Origin: Mesorhabditis belari
Taxonomy: Eukaryota; Nematoda; Chromadorea; Rhabditida; Rhabditidae
Reading direction: 5' to 3'
Length of the DNA: 64,000 nt
Assembly: GCA_958450365.1 (NCBI GenBank)
Contig: CAUEEP010000156.1
Coordinates: 1 to 64,000 of the forward strand
Both the position numbers and the translations under genes were made by a program. The stretch's first letter is position 1, and the number at the start of each line of letters is the position of its first letter. Positions 10,986 through 23,100 of this stretch are shown one piece after another. Under the pieces are notes generated by a model. It saw nothing but the letters and a program-made list of their open reading frames with translations. It was not told where the DNA came from and ran no database searches.

Positions 10986-13278
10986 TACAGATTTTGGATA
11001 TTTTAACTTTTCAAGATAAAAATACATGTATTAAAACTGAAACTCAAAAAAAATCTAGACAGATATCCAAAAAGTTGGCCACGTTCACTTATTGAAAAGA
11101 ACAATCCGAACATAAGGATAACTGATTTAAACAAAAAGTAAAGTCGATCTAATTAGGGAAGTTCAATATAACAATTGATCACATTGCTAGAGTCGAGATC
11201 ATTCCGGGAGAGGGGAACAGCCGCCTTTCCCCCTTACAACACATGCCCTTTTGCCCTTTGTTTCCCAAAATCACCATCATTTTCATGTGTTTCTCCATTT
11301 TTCTCCAACTTTTCCCTTCCAAGACTTTTTTCATTGGACAAATGATCCTTTTGGCTCAAAGCTCAATGTGAACAATTGTTCGCTGAGTGTTTAACCCCTC
11401 ACGTCATTTTCTTCATTGAAATTGAATCAAAAATCTCTAGACTTTCAATTTTTGAACATATAATTGAACATTTAGTCATGGCTTATTTTTGAATTAAAGC
11501 TTTTAACTAATCGCCAAGCTGTGAATCACAAGAAAATGCAATGAAGTTTTAGGGAGAGTTTTTGTTATCATAATTTGAGTCACTGATACAACTTTTACGA
11601 GTGCTAACTCAAAATGAAAAAGAATTTGAAAAAGCTGAATCACTCAATATTATAAAGATTTAGATCAAGCTTCAAAATTAGCCAAAGTATTAGAAAAATC
11701 ACCAAATTCTCAATCGCAGTTGACAAATTCAATAAGAGATTATGATGAGCTGAAGCAAAGAATCGAAGAATTCAACTATTAGGTTGGAAAGAAAGTTCTC
11801 GGAAAAGTTTGACTGGAATTTCTTAAAAACGAATCCACTAACTCAAGAACATTTTGTTTTATTATTTACAAGTCGACTCCAAGAAATGACTCATAAAAAA
11901 TGAGTTCAGCTTTCCCTTAAAATTTTAGAGATTTTTCAAAAAATGATTATTTTCCGGCTTAAATTCAGCTCACTTTTTTCAGAAAAAAACGATTTCTTAT
12001 GAGGTAAAGCTAGGATAAATGAGCAATACGCTCTATAATCTCTATTTTTGGTCAAAAATGTTTTACAGAGAAGCTGTATTTCAAAAAAATCATCTTTTGG
12101 TGTCATCTTCTTGGCACAGAGTGTTTGCTAAAATAGGTGATTCTGAAAAGTTAAAGCATTAGATTGCCTTAATCAAAATTTGCCTTAATCACAAATTTTC
12201 CCTATTTTAAGTACTTGATTTTAGGTTTTGAATGGGACTCATTGCCTATTCATTAACCCATTAAAACCTTGTCTAAAGGCTGGGCACTCAAAAAGTGACC
12301 AAGTCATTTCAGCTGAAGAAAGTTCTTTTGATCTCCGACTTTTTCTCCATTTCGTTCAATTTTTCTCCTTTCCCATGTGGTTCTCGATTTCTCGTGTTGT
12401 AAAGAAAAAAAAACACAAACGAACAATGAAGAACGGAAAATGAGAGAAACGAGTAATTAATTATCAAAAGATTTTTACCTCTTTTCTTCAGCACGCTCAA
12501 CATTGCTTTTCACTGACGTTTAGAATCTGAAAAGAACAATTTAGAGAAAAGATTGAGGAAAAAATCTTCTCTATAGCGCTATTGAGAAGAATTTTCTAGG
12601 CTGACGCAAAAAAAATGGAAGAAAAAATGACTACTGATAAAATTAATCCCTTTATGAGCTTAAGGCTCAGAGTAATGTGAAGATCACAAAATCAAGAAGA
12701 GATTGTGCATTGTGTGAAACGAAAACGTTCTTGATACCAAAGAAAAGGTGTTAAGTTGATGAAAAGTTTTGGAATCAACAGTGAAAATTGTTCAATTTTC
12801 GAGCTTTTAAAGTCAATTTGGGTTCACTCCCAAGCAGATTCGGGAGAGTGAAAACGTGTTTTTCGTAAAAAAACTATAAAAACCTCTACGAAGAAATTGG
12901 CTGAATGAATTTCTATGAAAATTTGGCTATATACGAAACATTTTGTGCTCTACCTTTTATCCATAAACACCAAGATAGGTTTCCTTAGATAAAATGCCTG
13001 AATCGCATCATCGAACCGTCCCTTTTTTGATTTTTTGACTACCCGACTTTACGCTCCCAAAAAGATGCAGACTTAAGACATTTTAAACCCGTTTTAATGT
13101 TATTTTGCAGAAAAATAATTGGTCTTTTTAATAAAATAAACCGCAGTTCAATTGGTTCATTTTTTGGCTTTAAACAGAAGTACGAAAATGAACGAAAAAC
13201 TGAACAACCTAATAACTAAATATTTAACATGCTTGTCAAAAATTTTTTCATATTGTTTAACACCAATATTCAAATAGA
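10986..13278. other. Gene-free stretch
   Basis: About 2.3 kb of AT-rich DNA. No exon chain, RNA gene or repeat match was found. ORFs at 12228-12443 (+) and 12309-12503 (-) overlap each other and look accidental. Confidence 0.35.
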
Positions 13279-13501
13279 TACCGTATTTTTCCTAATAGTA
13301 GTGCACCCTAAGCGTCGCCTGAATTAGCACGAAAACTCGAGAACCGCTCATCAGAACCTATTGATGTGGGGTCGGAAAATGTGGCTGACGATGAGATCTA
13401 GTGGGGGATTTGAGTGTTGAGCTTCTGCAAAAGCTTGGAAACCGTAAAATAGTCACCAACTCGGCTCGCCGGGCTTCACTACTATTAGAGAAAATACGGT
13501 A
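13279..13501 (-). mobile_element. MITE, family TACCGTATTTTCTC, copy 1
   Basis: A 223-bp element with terminal inverted repeats beginning TACCGTATTTT and ending AATACGGTA. Just inside are AATAGTAGTGCAC and its complement. The interior contains ACTCGGCTCGCCGGG and GATGTGGGGTCGGAAAATG. Five more copies lie at 42190-42395, 42449-42669, 42808-43021, 50910-51078 and 51313-51533. This copy is inverted relative to the copies in the 42-51 kb genes. There is no coding capacity; mobilisation would need a transposase in trans. Confidence 0.88.
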
Positions 13502-14107
13502 TATTTTATTTAAGAAACTCTAAAATTCATTTACCATTTACTAGAATTTTAATATGTAATAAGATCTTATACTTGATCATAATTTAGATCATTTTGGTTT
13601 TTAACTATCAACCAGTTAATACAGCCACATTTTCCACATCGATAGTGTAGTGTTAAAAGCTAGTTTATATGATAGAAATGCTTAAAGATGAAGATAACAT
13701 CATAACCATTCAAATAATTAAATCAAAAAAGCAGAATCATTTCTGAAAACTGAAAACTCTTTGAAATAGAATGAAACTGCTTTGCAGAATTAAAGCTGAG
13801 TTCTCCTTTGAATTGGTTACTTCAAAATCTCAATCGGGGTTTGGTGAAACCTCGCCAGTAAACCTTCAAAAGATTCCCAAACAAATAAAGTATTAACTTT
13901 TCTAATCCTTTCCAAACGATCCTTTTCATTTTTCGATAAGAACGCTCTCAAATTCTCTCCACAAATTTGCCCGTTTGCTTTCGCAAGCATCTCGATTTTT
14001 CGGTCACGTGGAGAGAAAATTTTTTCAATTTCTCATTCTTATAACTTTAAATTATACATAAACTAAAAACTATAGCTGCTTAAGATAAATTGTTTGTAGT
14101 AGTAATT

Positions 14108-14832
14108 ACAGCCTTACCGTAAGGTTCATTCTGTATTTGTCTCTTCACATTGATGACATTACCGACTTTCAATGGCCTCTTAAAGCACATGGCAAAGTCT
14201 GAAACAACGATATACTATTAAAACTCAAAAATTACCGCGTCTATTGATTTGTGATAATGAATTTACAGATTGGCATTGAGTGATGAATACGGTAGATTTC
14301 GAAAGGAGAAGGATCATTTTAGAGAACGAAGATTCGGGGACTTTGCTTCTAAATATAGACAGTTTTTAGTTTGACTTTGATCTCATGTTTATATCTTATT
14401 ATCAGAATCAACTCAATTGATACTCAACGGGTGACTTCAGCTTTTTAAATTCACCAAAAAAAAATCGTTGAAATTGTTTCCATCATCAATTTCCACATTC
14501 AACTTGTTTCAAATTGGCGAAGATTTTCTTAAATGCCGAAAGTTTCTTCTAATTAAGATCATTAAGATCATTAAGTTCATTAAGATCCAATATTTCTATC
14601 ACGTCCAACTTGTGAAATGATCCTCGCAGATGAAAGAGCTGAAACCGACAAAGATTCTCATTAATCATTGAAATCATAAAAAGATGAGATCGTGATAAAC
14701 TTTTGGCAAGCGTTTGACATCAACAAATATGTTGCCTGCTTTCATTTTAGAAGTGCATAATGAAATTCGGGCCTGGCCAAGCAAAGCCAAGGTTTAAGCC
14801 AATCCAGACTTGACCTCATGACCGATTTGCAT
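14108..14832 (-). pseudogene. Inverted, truncated copy of the galectin-like gene (promoter plus exons 1-2)
   Basis: This is the reverse complement of 53199-54050, i.e. the upstream region and first two exons of the galectin-like gene 39 kb away. The exon-1 equivalent is 14317-14236 (82 bp, same length, same donor) and still begins ATG ATC CTT; substitutions put Ser-Lys into the signal-peptide core. The exon-2 equivalent is 14198-14118 with the DFAMCFKRPLKVG stretch kept, but it is 1 bp shorter, which would shift the phase. Nothing like exons 3-8 follows, so the copy cannot make the protein. It also lacks the second copy of a promoter repeat that the intact gene has (about 53620-53800). Likely a dead duplicate, although transcription antisense to the source gene is possible. 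Confidence 0.8.
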
Positions 14833-15120
14833 CTTGAAACAATACAAAGCTTTTATTCAAACATAGTCGCTGCTTTATTCACGGAATTGCTAATCATTTG
14901 AAAAAGATTCTTCAACCTGAAAACTTTCTCTTTATTTTTACCATAAAGATAGACAGACTGAATAAATTATGGCAAGATTACGGTAGTTGCAGGCGCTTTT
15001 CTCGAAAGCCCGGACAAAAACTAAACACGGCATCGGATTCTTCAGGCATTTGCATCTCATTGCCGTTTAAAAGTCTCAAACCCTCTTTGGAACGTTCCCT
15101 TGTGAGTTCTTTGTTATAAC

Positions 15121-15153
15121 GTATATTCATGGAGGAGTCCTCCATGAATATAC
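15121..15153. other. Perfect 33-bp palindrome
   Basis: Sixteen bases (GTATATTCATGGAGGA) are followed by one G and then their exact reverse complement. It can form a 16-bp hairpin with a 1-nt centre. No terminator-like T tract or protein-site identity is evident. Confidence 0.7.
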
Positions 15154-15271
15154 ATGTCTCCTCCTCCCCATTTGGCTCCATTTCTATAATTCATTTGAAA
15201 AACCCAAAAAAGATTGGGAACTTTCTGGAAAATGAAAAATCTAGTCACTAATTACATAACTATGGACTTTG

Positions 15272-15492
15272 TCTTTAAGCCGACTTTGTCTTTAAGCCGA
15301 CTTTGTCTTTAAGCCGACTTTATCTTTGAGCTGGTCTTTGCCTTTGAGCAGACTTTATCTTTGAGCTGGTCTTTGCCTTTGAGCCGACTTTGTCGTTGAG
15401 ATGGTCTTTGCCTTTGAGCAGACTTTGTCGTCGAGCTGGTCTTTGTCTTTGAGCAGACTTTATCTTTGAGTTGAGGAGACTTTGTCTTTGAG
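15272..15492. repeat. Minisatellite, ~18-bp unit
   Basis: Tandem variants of GACTTTGTCTTTAAGCC / GGTCTTTGCCTTTGAGC, about 12 units. The minus-strand ORF at 15320-15739 (Lys/Gln/Arg/Ser-rich) is largely a translation of this array. Confidence 0.85.
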
Positions 15493-15940
15493 CAGTTGGT
15501 CCACTCCTAAAAGCAAATGTGTTAAAGATCAAGCTTTCTGAAGCCTCGTTAAATATTGTCTTTGATCGGAAAAACTCGGTGGAAAAATGCTTATCAATAT
15601 AAAGAAATGCTATTCTAGTCCTTCTTTGGCAATAGACAGTTTCTCCAAAATCAATTCGATGATTCACATAAAACAAAATTCTTTCTCCATTCAATTTTAT
15701 GCTGCAACCGTAATGAAAAGACTTATCCAGCTTTGGCAAAAAAATCTAAAAGAAAATAAAGGAAACTTTCAGATTGAATTTTAGTTGCACCTGCTTTCTA
15801 CAATCACCATAAAGCACTTGTGTTTTATCGATTTTTTCAAATCTTCAAAACAGAGTTCATGCCCACTTTTTTTGAAAAATTCCACCTGTCCACCAAATTT
15901 GAGCAACAGTGCATGGAAATTTCACTTTTCGTAAAATAAA

Positions 15941-18900
15941 ATGGAATCCCACTTGATTGGAGCCGATCCAATCCCGTATCGATCCGAAATAGCGCTGATT
16001 TTCTTACTCTTTGCTGCGATTACAATAGCTTTTATGATCTTTGTCGCATATAAAAGCACACCGAAAGTAATGATCGGCTATCGGGTTCATATTTTTGATA
16101 GTCTGGTGAGTGAAGTTGCGAGCATCGTAGTTTGAGTGTGTTCCTTTCGAGTAAATGCTCGAGTAAAATTCGCATAAGTAACTTTTACTCGATTAATCGA
16201 CTTTTTTCGGTCGAGTAACTACGAGTAATCCTCTTTACACGCCTAGTAAATTGAATATCTTTACATTTGAAGGGAATTTTCCATTAAAGCAGTTCAACGG
16301 CTGAATCTCTTTAAAAGGATTCGTATATAAGCCGGCGTTCGTGATTTTTTGCGCCAATTTTTTGGGAGTTCGAGAAATGCTACCTTTTTTTGTGCAACGG
16401 CCCATCAGCGCACCTTTTTTTCGCGTTTTAAGAGCTCTAACAAGCTAAGATTACCAATTTCTATTCCAAAAGGTGCTTTCCTGGGTAATTTTAGGGAGTA
16501 AAACCCAAATTTTGACATATCAGAGCTTGTGGAAGCAAACGGACGGAGTTAGGCATGGGGAAAGTTTTCTGTAATTTGGGCTACCCATTTTATCTTTTAA
16601 ATTGATTCCACAAGCTTTGGTATGTCAAAATTTGGGCTTTACTCCCTAAAATTACCCAGAAAAGCATCTTTTGGAATAGAAATTGGTAATCTTAGCTTTT
16701 TAGAGCTCCTAAAACGCGAAAAAAAGGTGCGCTAATGGGCCGGATGCGCAAAAAAGATAGCTTCCAATTTTTTGCAATAATTTTCGCTAAAAGTACGATA
16801 ATTCTTCCCAAATGTGCGTTTTAAAAAACGCATGACTCGCGAGGAACACACTCTAATCGTAGTTAAGAGTGTTCCAATTGAGATAAAAAGGCCAGAGTCC
16901 GGTTTGACAACGGTGAGGTCAGGACCAGGCTCAGGTTCGGGACCAGGTTCAGGGCCAGGTTCAGGTTCAGAGCCAGGTTCAGGGCCAGGGTCAGGTTCAA
17001 GACCAGGTTCAGGACAGGCTATTAACAGGTCCAGGAACTTTTTTGCGGGTCAAGCCATAAGCAATAATACAAGACAAAGGCAGAAGCCTGGCCAATCAAG
17101 CTAGTGACTTGACTCTGGTGTAAAAAGCCTTTGGAACTATGTACCTGATCGTGGCTGCTTACCCAAACATTTAGCTGACAGATAAACGCAGGAAAGCGGA
17201 AAACAAGGAACTTCTCAAGGCTTAACAAAGTAGCATCAATAACCTTTTTTGCAGGTTGCTGCCGGATTATTCAGTTTTGCATATTCAATTCTGTATACCG
17301 CTTATATATTCACTAAACCGGGTAGTGAGAAATTTTATTTTCTTTCAATTTCTCTGGCTTGCCTTCAAGATTCAGCGATTCCAATCAAAATTTTATTGGT
17401 ACGTGCCTTTTGATTGAAACTTTACGCCTTTTATGTCCTTGCAGCTCAGTTACTACTTGGCCGAAGCGAATTCATTACGAGCAATCATTCTCTGTTTCAA
17501 ATTTCGTTTCGAAATGGTCGTTTATGGAAAGATTAAGCGTTTGTATCTACGATATCACAAATATTTCTTCTATCCAGCAATTGTGATGCCATTTCCCGTC
17601 GTGGCCTTCATCGTTTGCAGAACCTGTGCACTGGGTGGATTCATTGTGGTTTTGGTGAGTGTTTAGAAGTTGGTAAAAAGCTGGTTAAACTTTGAAAAGA
17701 TGCTGCAATATGGTAGATTTCCTAGAACTCTTTAGAAAACAATTTTAGTGATAAGAAAATAAACTTGCCTTTCTTTTGACTCAAGATCAAGATCACATCT
17801 TCAGAATATCACATCAACGCTTGTTCCAAGCGGCAAATTCTCTGTCGAACCGATCACCATTCAACTTGAACTGATTGATCTAATTCTTGGCGGCTTTGTC
17901 CTTTATGGTGCGACGATGCTTTTCACTTTTTATACTCTTTTCACATATCATCTTTTGTTTTCAAATCATAAAGTGGTCACTCAATTGTCTCCAGGATTGC
18001 TCAAAGCGCAGAGGGCGGCTTTTATGCGACTAGTATGTCAGGTTAGCAGTTACTGGTAACTTTAAAATAAGACCAACCTACCATAAATATTCTAATAAAA
18101 CATCACCCTCATAATGGCGGGTGTAGTCTAACTTTGAACGTTCCGTTCTCCGCACTGCTTTAAACTACAGGATGCGCTTGGATGTCAAATCATAGCTCTG
18201 GAAATCTAGTACTTTTTGATACAAAAAGTGTAGTTAGGAGAAATCTAGCGACTGAGAAAAAAAATGATTTCCTAGAAAGAAGTTAGACTGCCCGATTATA
18301 TAAGGAGATGGCGTTCTATTAGAATCTTTACGGTAATTGTAAGCCTTATCTTTACTCAGCGATATCAGCTAGTTAGGTTAATGTTTTGTTTCGATCGATC
18401 TATCTTCCAATCTGTAAACAATACTGGACCAGAACTAAGCTAGAAGAGCTAGGTTAGAAGAGCTAGGCTAGAAGAGCTAGACTAGAAGAGCTAGGTTAGA
18501 AGAGCTAGGTTAGAAGAGCTAGACTAGAAGAGCTAGGCTAACAGCCAGCCTTAGGTCTGGCTTTTGGTACTTTGATGGATCAGATCAGTACCATTAAGCC
18601 AAGCTTATGCAAAGTAATCGAATCTATAACCCAATTTCTATACAATTACTAACAAACATTGATATTCAATCACCAAATTAGGCTTTATGCACTCTCCTCC
18701 CTGGCCTACTACCATCACTCCTTGGCTACATTTGCTACTTCAACAATTCTTCCGTAGCTTTCTTTGGTATTCGATTATCAAAGCTTAAACCTAAGCCCAA
18801 CTTTTAGCTTTCAACACGTTATGCTGGGGACCGTTGATGGGTTTCGGTTTCCTCTATCCATTTGTCGTTTTGCTTACGATGAAACCCTATTCGATTTACA

Positions 18901-19049
18901 CGAAACAGCTATTGTTGGAGAAATTTCGCCTCAAAAAGAAGCCTCCCCCTGCAAAAATTGGCTCGATCACTTGGGTTAGTCCGTTCAATGCAACGAATAA
19001 GTTTCAACGAAAGAATATACAAATGTTTGATTCACACTTGGAGAAATAA
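15941..19049 (+). CDS. 7TM chemoreceptor-like GPCR (nematode Str/Srh-type superfamily)
   Basis: Seven exons join in phase: 15941-16105, 17255-17321, 17376-17398 (a 23-bp micro-exon), 17445-17654, 17805-18041, 18682-18766 and 18808-19049. They give 342 aa, a usual size for nematode chemoreceptors. Visible features are about seven hydrophobic segments and an STPKVMIGYR loop after the first (about residues 38-47), like the TP..M..Y of Srh/Str receptors. A KFRFEMVVYGKIKRLYL region follows TM3, and MKPYS lies just after the last helix, where the family has a PYR-like motif. The cytoplasmic tail is basic (FRLKKKPPP). Expected role, from family knowledge: chemosensory receptor in ciliary neuron membranes; ligand unknown. 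The stop codon overlaps an AATAAA. Intron 1 holds a fold-back and the CAGGTT minisatellite; intron 5 holds a degenerate MITE. Subfamily assignment is uncertain; a 7TM receptor is fairly sure. Confidence 0.78.
16117..16865. repeat. Fold-back, GTGGGACAAATG-related family, core A (copy in receptor intron 1)
   Basis: The inner palindrome is about 16345-16770: arms with AATTTCTATTCCAAAAG and GGGTAATTTTAGGGAGTAAA match their complements in the right half around a non-palindromic centre near 16570. It shares the AGCTAAGATTACC / GCGCACCTTTTTTTCGCG blocks with the elements at 25131-25708 and 32868-33378, but its outermost ends have decayed. It is further flanked by an inverted GAGTGTGTTCCTTTCGAGT / ACTCGCGAGGAACACACTC pair (about 16134 and 16830). 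A related half-site lies at about 40812. Confidence 0.78.
16905..17118 (-). repeat. CCTGAA hexamer minisatellite element, copy 2 (inverted)
   Basis: The reverse complement of the 10717-10985 element: the CAGGTT hexamer array (about 16920-17020) is followed by the shared flank (GACAGGCTATTAACAGG ... GAAGCCTGGCCAATCAAG). It lies in intron 1 of the chemoreceptor-like gene. The Gly/Ser/Pro repeat ORF on the + strand is a translation of the array. Confidence 0.8.
18079..18335 (+). mobile_element. Degenerate MITE, family TACCGTAAATACTGTAATAGTACC
   Basis: Ends TACCATAAATATTCTAAT and TTTACGGTA, with interior matches (GTGTAGTCTAACTTTGAACG, GATGCGCTTGGATGTCAAA) to the better-preserved element at 57440-57709. 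It lies in intron 5 of the chemoreceptor-like gene. Confidence 0.65.
18440..18545 (+). repeat. Short tandem array, AGAAGAGCTAGGCT unit
   Basis: About seven copies of a 14-15 bp unit (AGCTAGGTTAGAAG and variants) in intron 5 of the chemoreceptor-like gene. Confidence 0.85.
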
Positions 19050-19350
19050 ATGAATGCCTCAAGATTATCAAATTTTGTTCTACCTCTGTTTTCTGCAAGT
19101 AACTATTCTGTGAAACGTTGTACTTTACTTCTGAGTCAGCTCAATCAATCGAATAATGAATCTAGAAGCTGGCTCAGCAAATTAAACAGCTACTGTGATC
19201 TAAATCAAGCTGTGAAAGACAAAAGACAAAGTTTAACATTTGATAATCATTATAGTTTTTTCAGAGGGGCATTTTCAAATAATGCCATTTTCAAATAATC
19301 ATTTAACGAATCAAATCAAATAATCTAACAGCTAACGAATGAAATAATTA

Positions 19351-19356
19351 AATAAA
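19351..19356 (+). terminator. Candidate poly(A) signal of the chemoreceptor-like gene
   Basis: AATAAA about 300 bp after the stop, followed by a T-rich tract. A second AATAAA overlaps the stop codon itself (19045-19050). Either could be used; this one would leave a roughly 300-bp 3' UTR. Confidence 0.4.
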
Positions 19357-19419
19357 GTTTTGTTATCTTTACCTTTTATGGCAACAAATCACCACAAACT
19401 TTAAAAAAGAAGAAGAAAC

Positions 19420-19690
19420 CGGAGAGGGCCGAACCAGGAAATCTTGGACCACGAGCTCAGGCTTCGAACCACTCATCCACTCAACCAATTGGCTGAGCGT
19501 GAGAGTCCTCTTTAAAGCTTGCCAATCCCCAAAAATGTTTAACTTTAAAGAGAAAACCGACGGAAGGGCCGATCCAGGAAACCTCGGACCACGAGCTCTG
19601 GCTCCTAAACACTCGGCCACTCCGTTACCGATCGGACACGTGGGAGAGTCCCCTTCACCGTGCCAACTTCCAAAAATGTTTAATTTTAAT
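19420..19690. repeat. Tandem ~130-bp duplication
   Basis: Two diverged copies (about 19420-19540 and 19550-19690) share GGACCACGAGCTC, CCACTC and CCAAAAATGTTTAA blocks. The arrangement is vaguely tRNA-gene-like, but I could not fold it into a cloverleaf. Confidence 0.65.
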
Positions 19691-20185
19691 CTAAAAACTT
19701 TGAAACCTTATAAGATTTCAGTTATTTTTAGCATTTAGCAGCTAAAAACTTCAGTAACTTCTTATTTTGTGATGTTTTTTACCCCCCTGTAATTTTCAAG
19801 TCAATTTGAGATGGCGAGTAATGAGTAGCCTTCTAAAACGTAATCCTATTACGTCAAAAACATCAACTGTATCAAGCGAGAACGAAATTTTGATGAAATT
19901 CTTTTATATGTATAAAAATATATCACATTTGAGCATCTTGGTCACTTACTGGAAATGGGAAATGTTTGAAAAAAGCTACAAATCAAAATATTGGATTGGT
20001 CAAAAAGCTACAGATCATTGAGGAAAAAACTATGCTTTTGTTGAGCTCATCGGTTGTTCGTAGCCTCGAATCACTTCATCTTGGCGAACCATTTCAGAGC
20101 TAAATTTTTGGCAAGATTCAATAAAGTTGATATTGATAGCTTGGGAGGATATCAACGACTCAAAAGAATTTTGAATTGACATAAC

Positions 20186-23100
20186 TTACCCTCTCCTTTT
20201 CCTTCTTTTCCCACCACAAAGCGATAGGAGACAACAAATTACGAGAAGAGCCGCTCCAACACACATTGATACCAAAGCTTTCCCAATTTGACAACCACCT
20301 AGAAGTTTAAAGAATGAAAACGTCTATTGAAATCCGAGGCCTTATTTACCTCAAATCAGAACGATTCAATCCGAATCTTTGTTTTTGAGACCAATTCGAC
20401 AAAAACCCAATCCCAACTTTATCTACGCTCTCAGATTGTATAAATGGAAGACAAGATCTCGATGAAGACGTATCAAACGGTGAATGCTTTAAAAGCTGCT
20501 TTGAAACGAGCCTGGGATGAAATAACTGTTCAAGAGTGCGCCACCATTGTGAGGAACTTCCCAAAGCGTTTAAAGAGGTATATCGAAGCGGATGGTGGAA
20601 ATTTCGAGCATTTTTTATAAGTTATTTGTTGTTATGATTTGAATAAAGAAATTGTTATCAATTTTTGACTTTTTTAAGCTAGTTTTTAAGTCTTTAACTA
20701 TCTTAAGAAGAGGCTCCAAACTTTTGCCGCACTCTGTATAATTTTGTACATTTTGTTTACTGACTCAAAAACTGTATTCTATTTTGTGCCTTTTTTACGT
20801 CGAAGTACTGTAGTTTGTGGTTTTAAAAAAGGAAATTTGGTTGAAAATTCATTTTGATTTAATTCTAGCAGATTTTTAGTGATTAGTAGAGTTATTGAGT
20901 GTTGATTTTCTTTTATGTTTTCTTGGCAGTTAATAGTTTTAGTTAGCTGCTCTAGTTATTTTTTTAGATATGAGCAATCACGGGTCGACGGAGCAACGTA
21001 CTAGCACTCAAGGCGTTCGAGGATCGTTTGAAAATCACTGCCAAGCTCAAGCCAAAGTCGACGCTACCGCCTTTAACAAAAAAAGGCTTAGCAGTTCAAT
21101 TCGAATTCAACATCGGATTGCTGCGTTGATTGAAGATGGATCCTAGACGTCGCTGGCTTGAAGGCGATCAACGAGAGTAACACGCTGTTGGTGGTTGCGG
21201 AGACGAACTCAAGAACTTTCGAGACAACCGATGCGGCGGAGATGATGAAAATGCTGGTGCAGAACGGCGCAGATGGCTCGTCCAAACTCGCTAACAACTT
21301 ACTAACAATGAACCTAACCTAGCCAAATGCACAAAATAAAGAAAAGTTGATTCCAGAGAGGGGATTGAACCTTCGACCTTTTGCTTACCGTGTAATTGCT
21401 CTGCCACTGAGCTATTTGGACTCTTACTTTGCCAAGTGAAAGAAGGAGATGCAAGGAAGGAAGAAAGGAAGAAAGAGAAGAAAATGCAATAAAAGCTGAG
21501 ATCTTATCTCAACGAGGAATTCAGATGAATGTGAATAACCGTATCTAACCCTAATCCTATCTAAATTCTCCTGATTTCAGAATCTAATCTTCTGAAAAAG
21601 AACTCTAACACTATCTAAAGCCATCTACAAATTTACCAGGGTTAAATCGATCAGCTTTTTCTCCACAAGCGTCTCTCACTTGTCGATTGTCCCAGCCAAA
21701 CGGGTAAAGCACACCAGCTATTGAGAGTAAAATTGCTAAACTTTTTGTTTTAAGTTCTAAAAGTTTTTCTTTCACCTGCTACTATTTGAAAGAAGCCAAC
21801 AATTGGAGCTGTTCCATGAGTGATCACGTCGCGAAGGCACATCGAGGGAAGGAGAAGAAAGACTGAAAGAAAGAGAAAGTAGTATTGAAAATGAATACAA
21901 TAACCTATTTTATTAATCTTTTGAGGAATTCAGTTGTTCTTTAGCTTTATTCAACTCACCAAGCATAAGTGACAGAGCAGCGCCGGCGAAAGAAGCTACA
22001 GCCGACAATTGCCAGTACAATGAAGGCATTGCCGCGAAAGATTCATAGATTCCACACTCTGCTATTAATAACACTTTCCTGGCTTGCTGAATTGATTGAT
22101 TATTGATTAATTTTTACAAAAACTTTATCAAATATCGGATAATTGCATCTCTTATAGATTCCGAAGTAGGCCGGCATATGACGATTCTCAACCACAACCT
22201 GACCGATCAACCATTCGGGTGAAAGAACCGAGCCTGAAGTGTTCAAGATAATTTTATGATTCAATTTCAACTAGGAATCAAATTCTAATCAAATACAGTG
22301 TTTAGGCAAATTGTTTTAACCAAATTAGGTCTAATGATATTAGGTATATGCATAAGAAATGCGGATTTCAACGTTTCCATAAATTCCCAACAATAGAAAC
22401 CTGATATCGATGAATGTTATAAACTATTTGAAAGTTGTAAATCTTCTCTACAAAATAGGCTAAAACGTGTTTCAATTGTTTTGATCATCTCTTAAACACA
22501 TCAAGTACCAGAGCTGGTCCTCTAGGATAAGCCATAGCTGGCCATTCCGGTAATTTGGTTCAGGAGCAGCTCTACTCAATAGTACTCAAGATTCCTGATC
22601 TTTCTCACCGAATAGGAAGCTCGATATGGTAAGATTCTGAGCATGAATCTATAAATAGAATACTATAGTATCCCCAAGAATTTCTAAATTGTGTTTTCAT
22701 GTGCAAAAGTTAATTCTAAAAGACTAGAGGACTAACCGACCATCTCTCTAGCGCATCAGCTATTAGGTACTCTATCTAAATTTCTGTAAATGCATTCCCG
22801 TTAGACTGTTTTAATGAATTGATACGTAGTTATTCTTCTTTTTAAATCTTCAATTTTGGGAAGCTAACTCTATTTTGACCACACTAAACTTGTTCCTAAA
22901 GTGACTCGATTCCTTTTTTTGGTCACTCGCATTTCGCCCTCGAAATTTCTTCAATGGTTCGATCAATTGAACACGTTTTAGCCTATTTTGTAGAGGAGAT
23001 TTACAACTTTCAAATAGTTTATAACATTCATCGATATCAGGTTTCTATCGTTGGGAATTTATGAAAATGTTGAAATTCGCATTTCTTATGCATTCTTATG

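Noticed and set aside
10739..11095. 118-codon Pro-Glu repeat ORF
   Set aside because: The CCTGAA array is part of a dispersed element. The inverted copy at 16.9-17.1 kb does not preserve the frame or the N-terminal part.
15320..15739. 139-codon Lys/Gln/Arg/Ser-rich minus-strand ORF
   Set aside because: Most of it covers the 18-bp minisatellite and the rest has no recognisable similarity.
20186..22233. Assignment of the tetraspan gene to the nematode claudin-like (Clc) family
   Set aside because: Considered first because of the YPFGWDN...ACG stretch. Once exon 1 (24827-24755) was found, the FWTMLSL...PEWLIGQ...FGIYKRC pattern fitted LHFPL proteins better.
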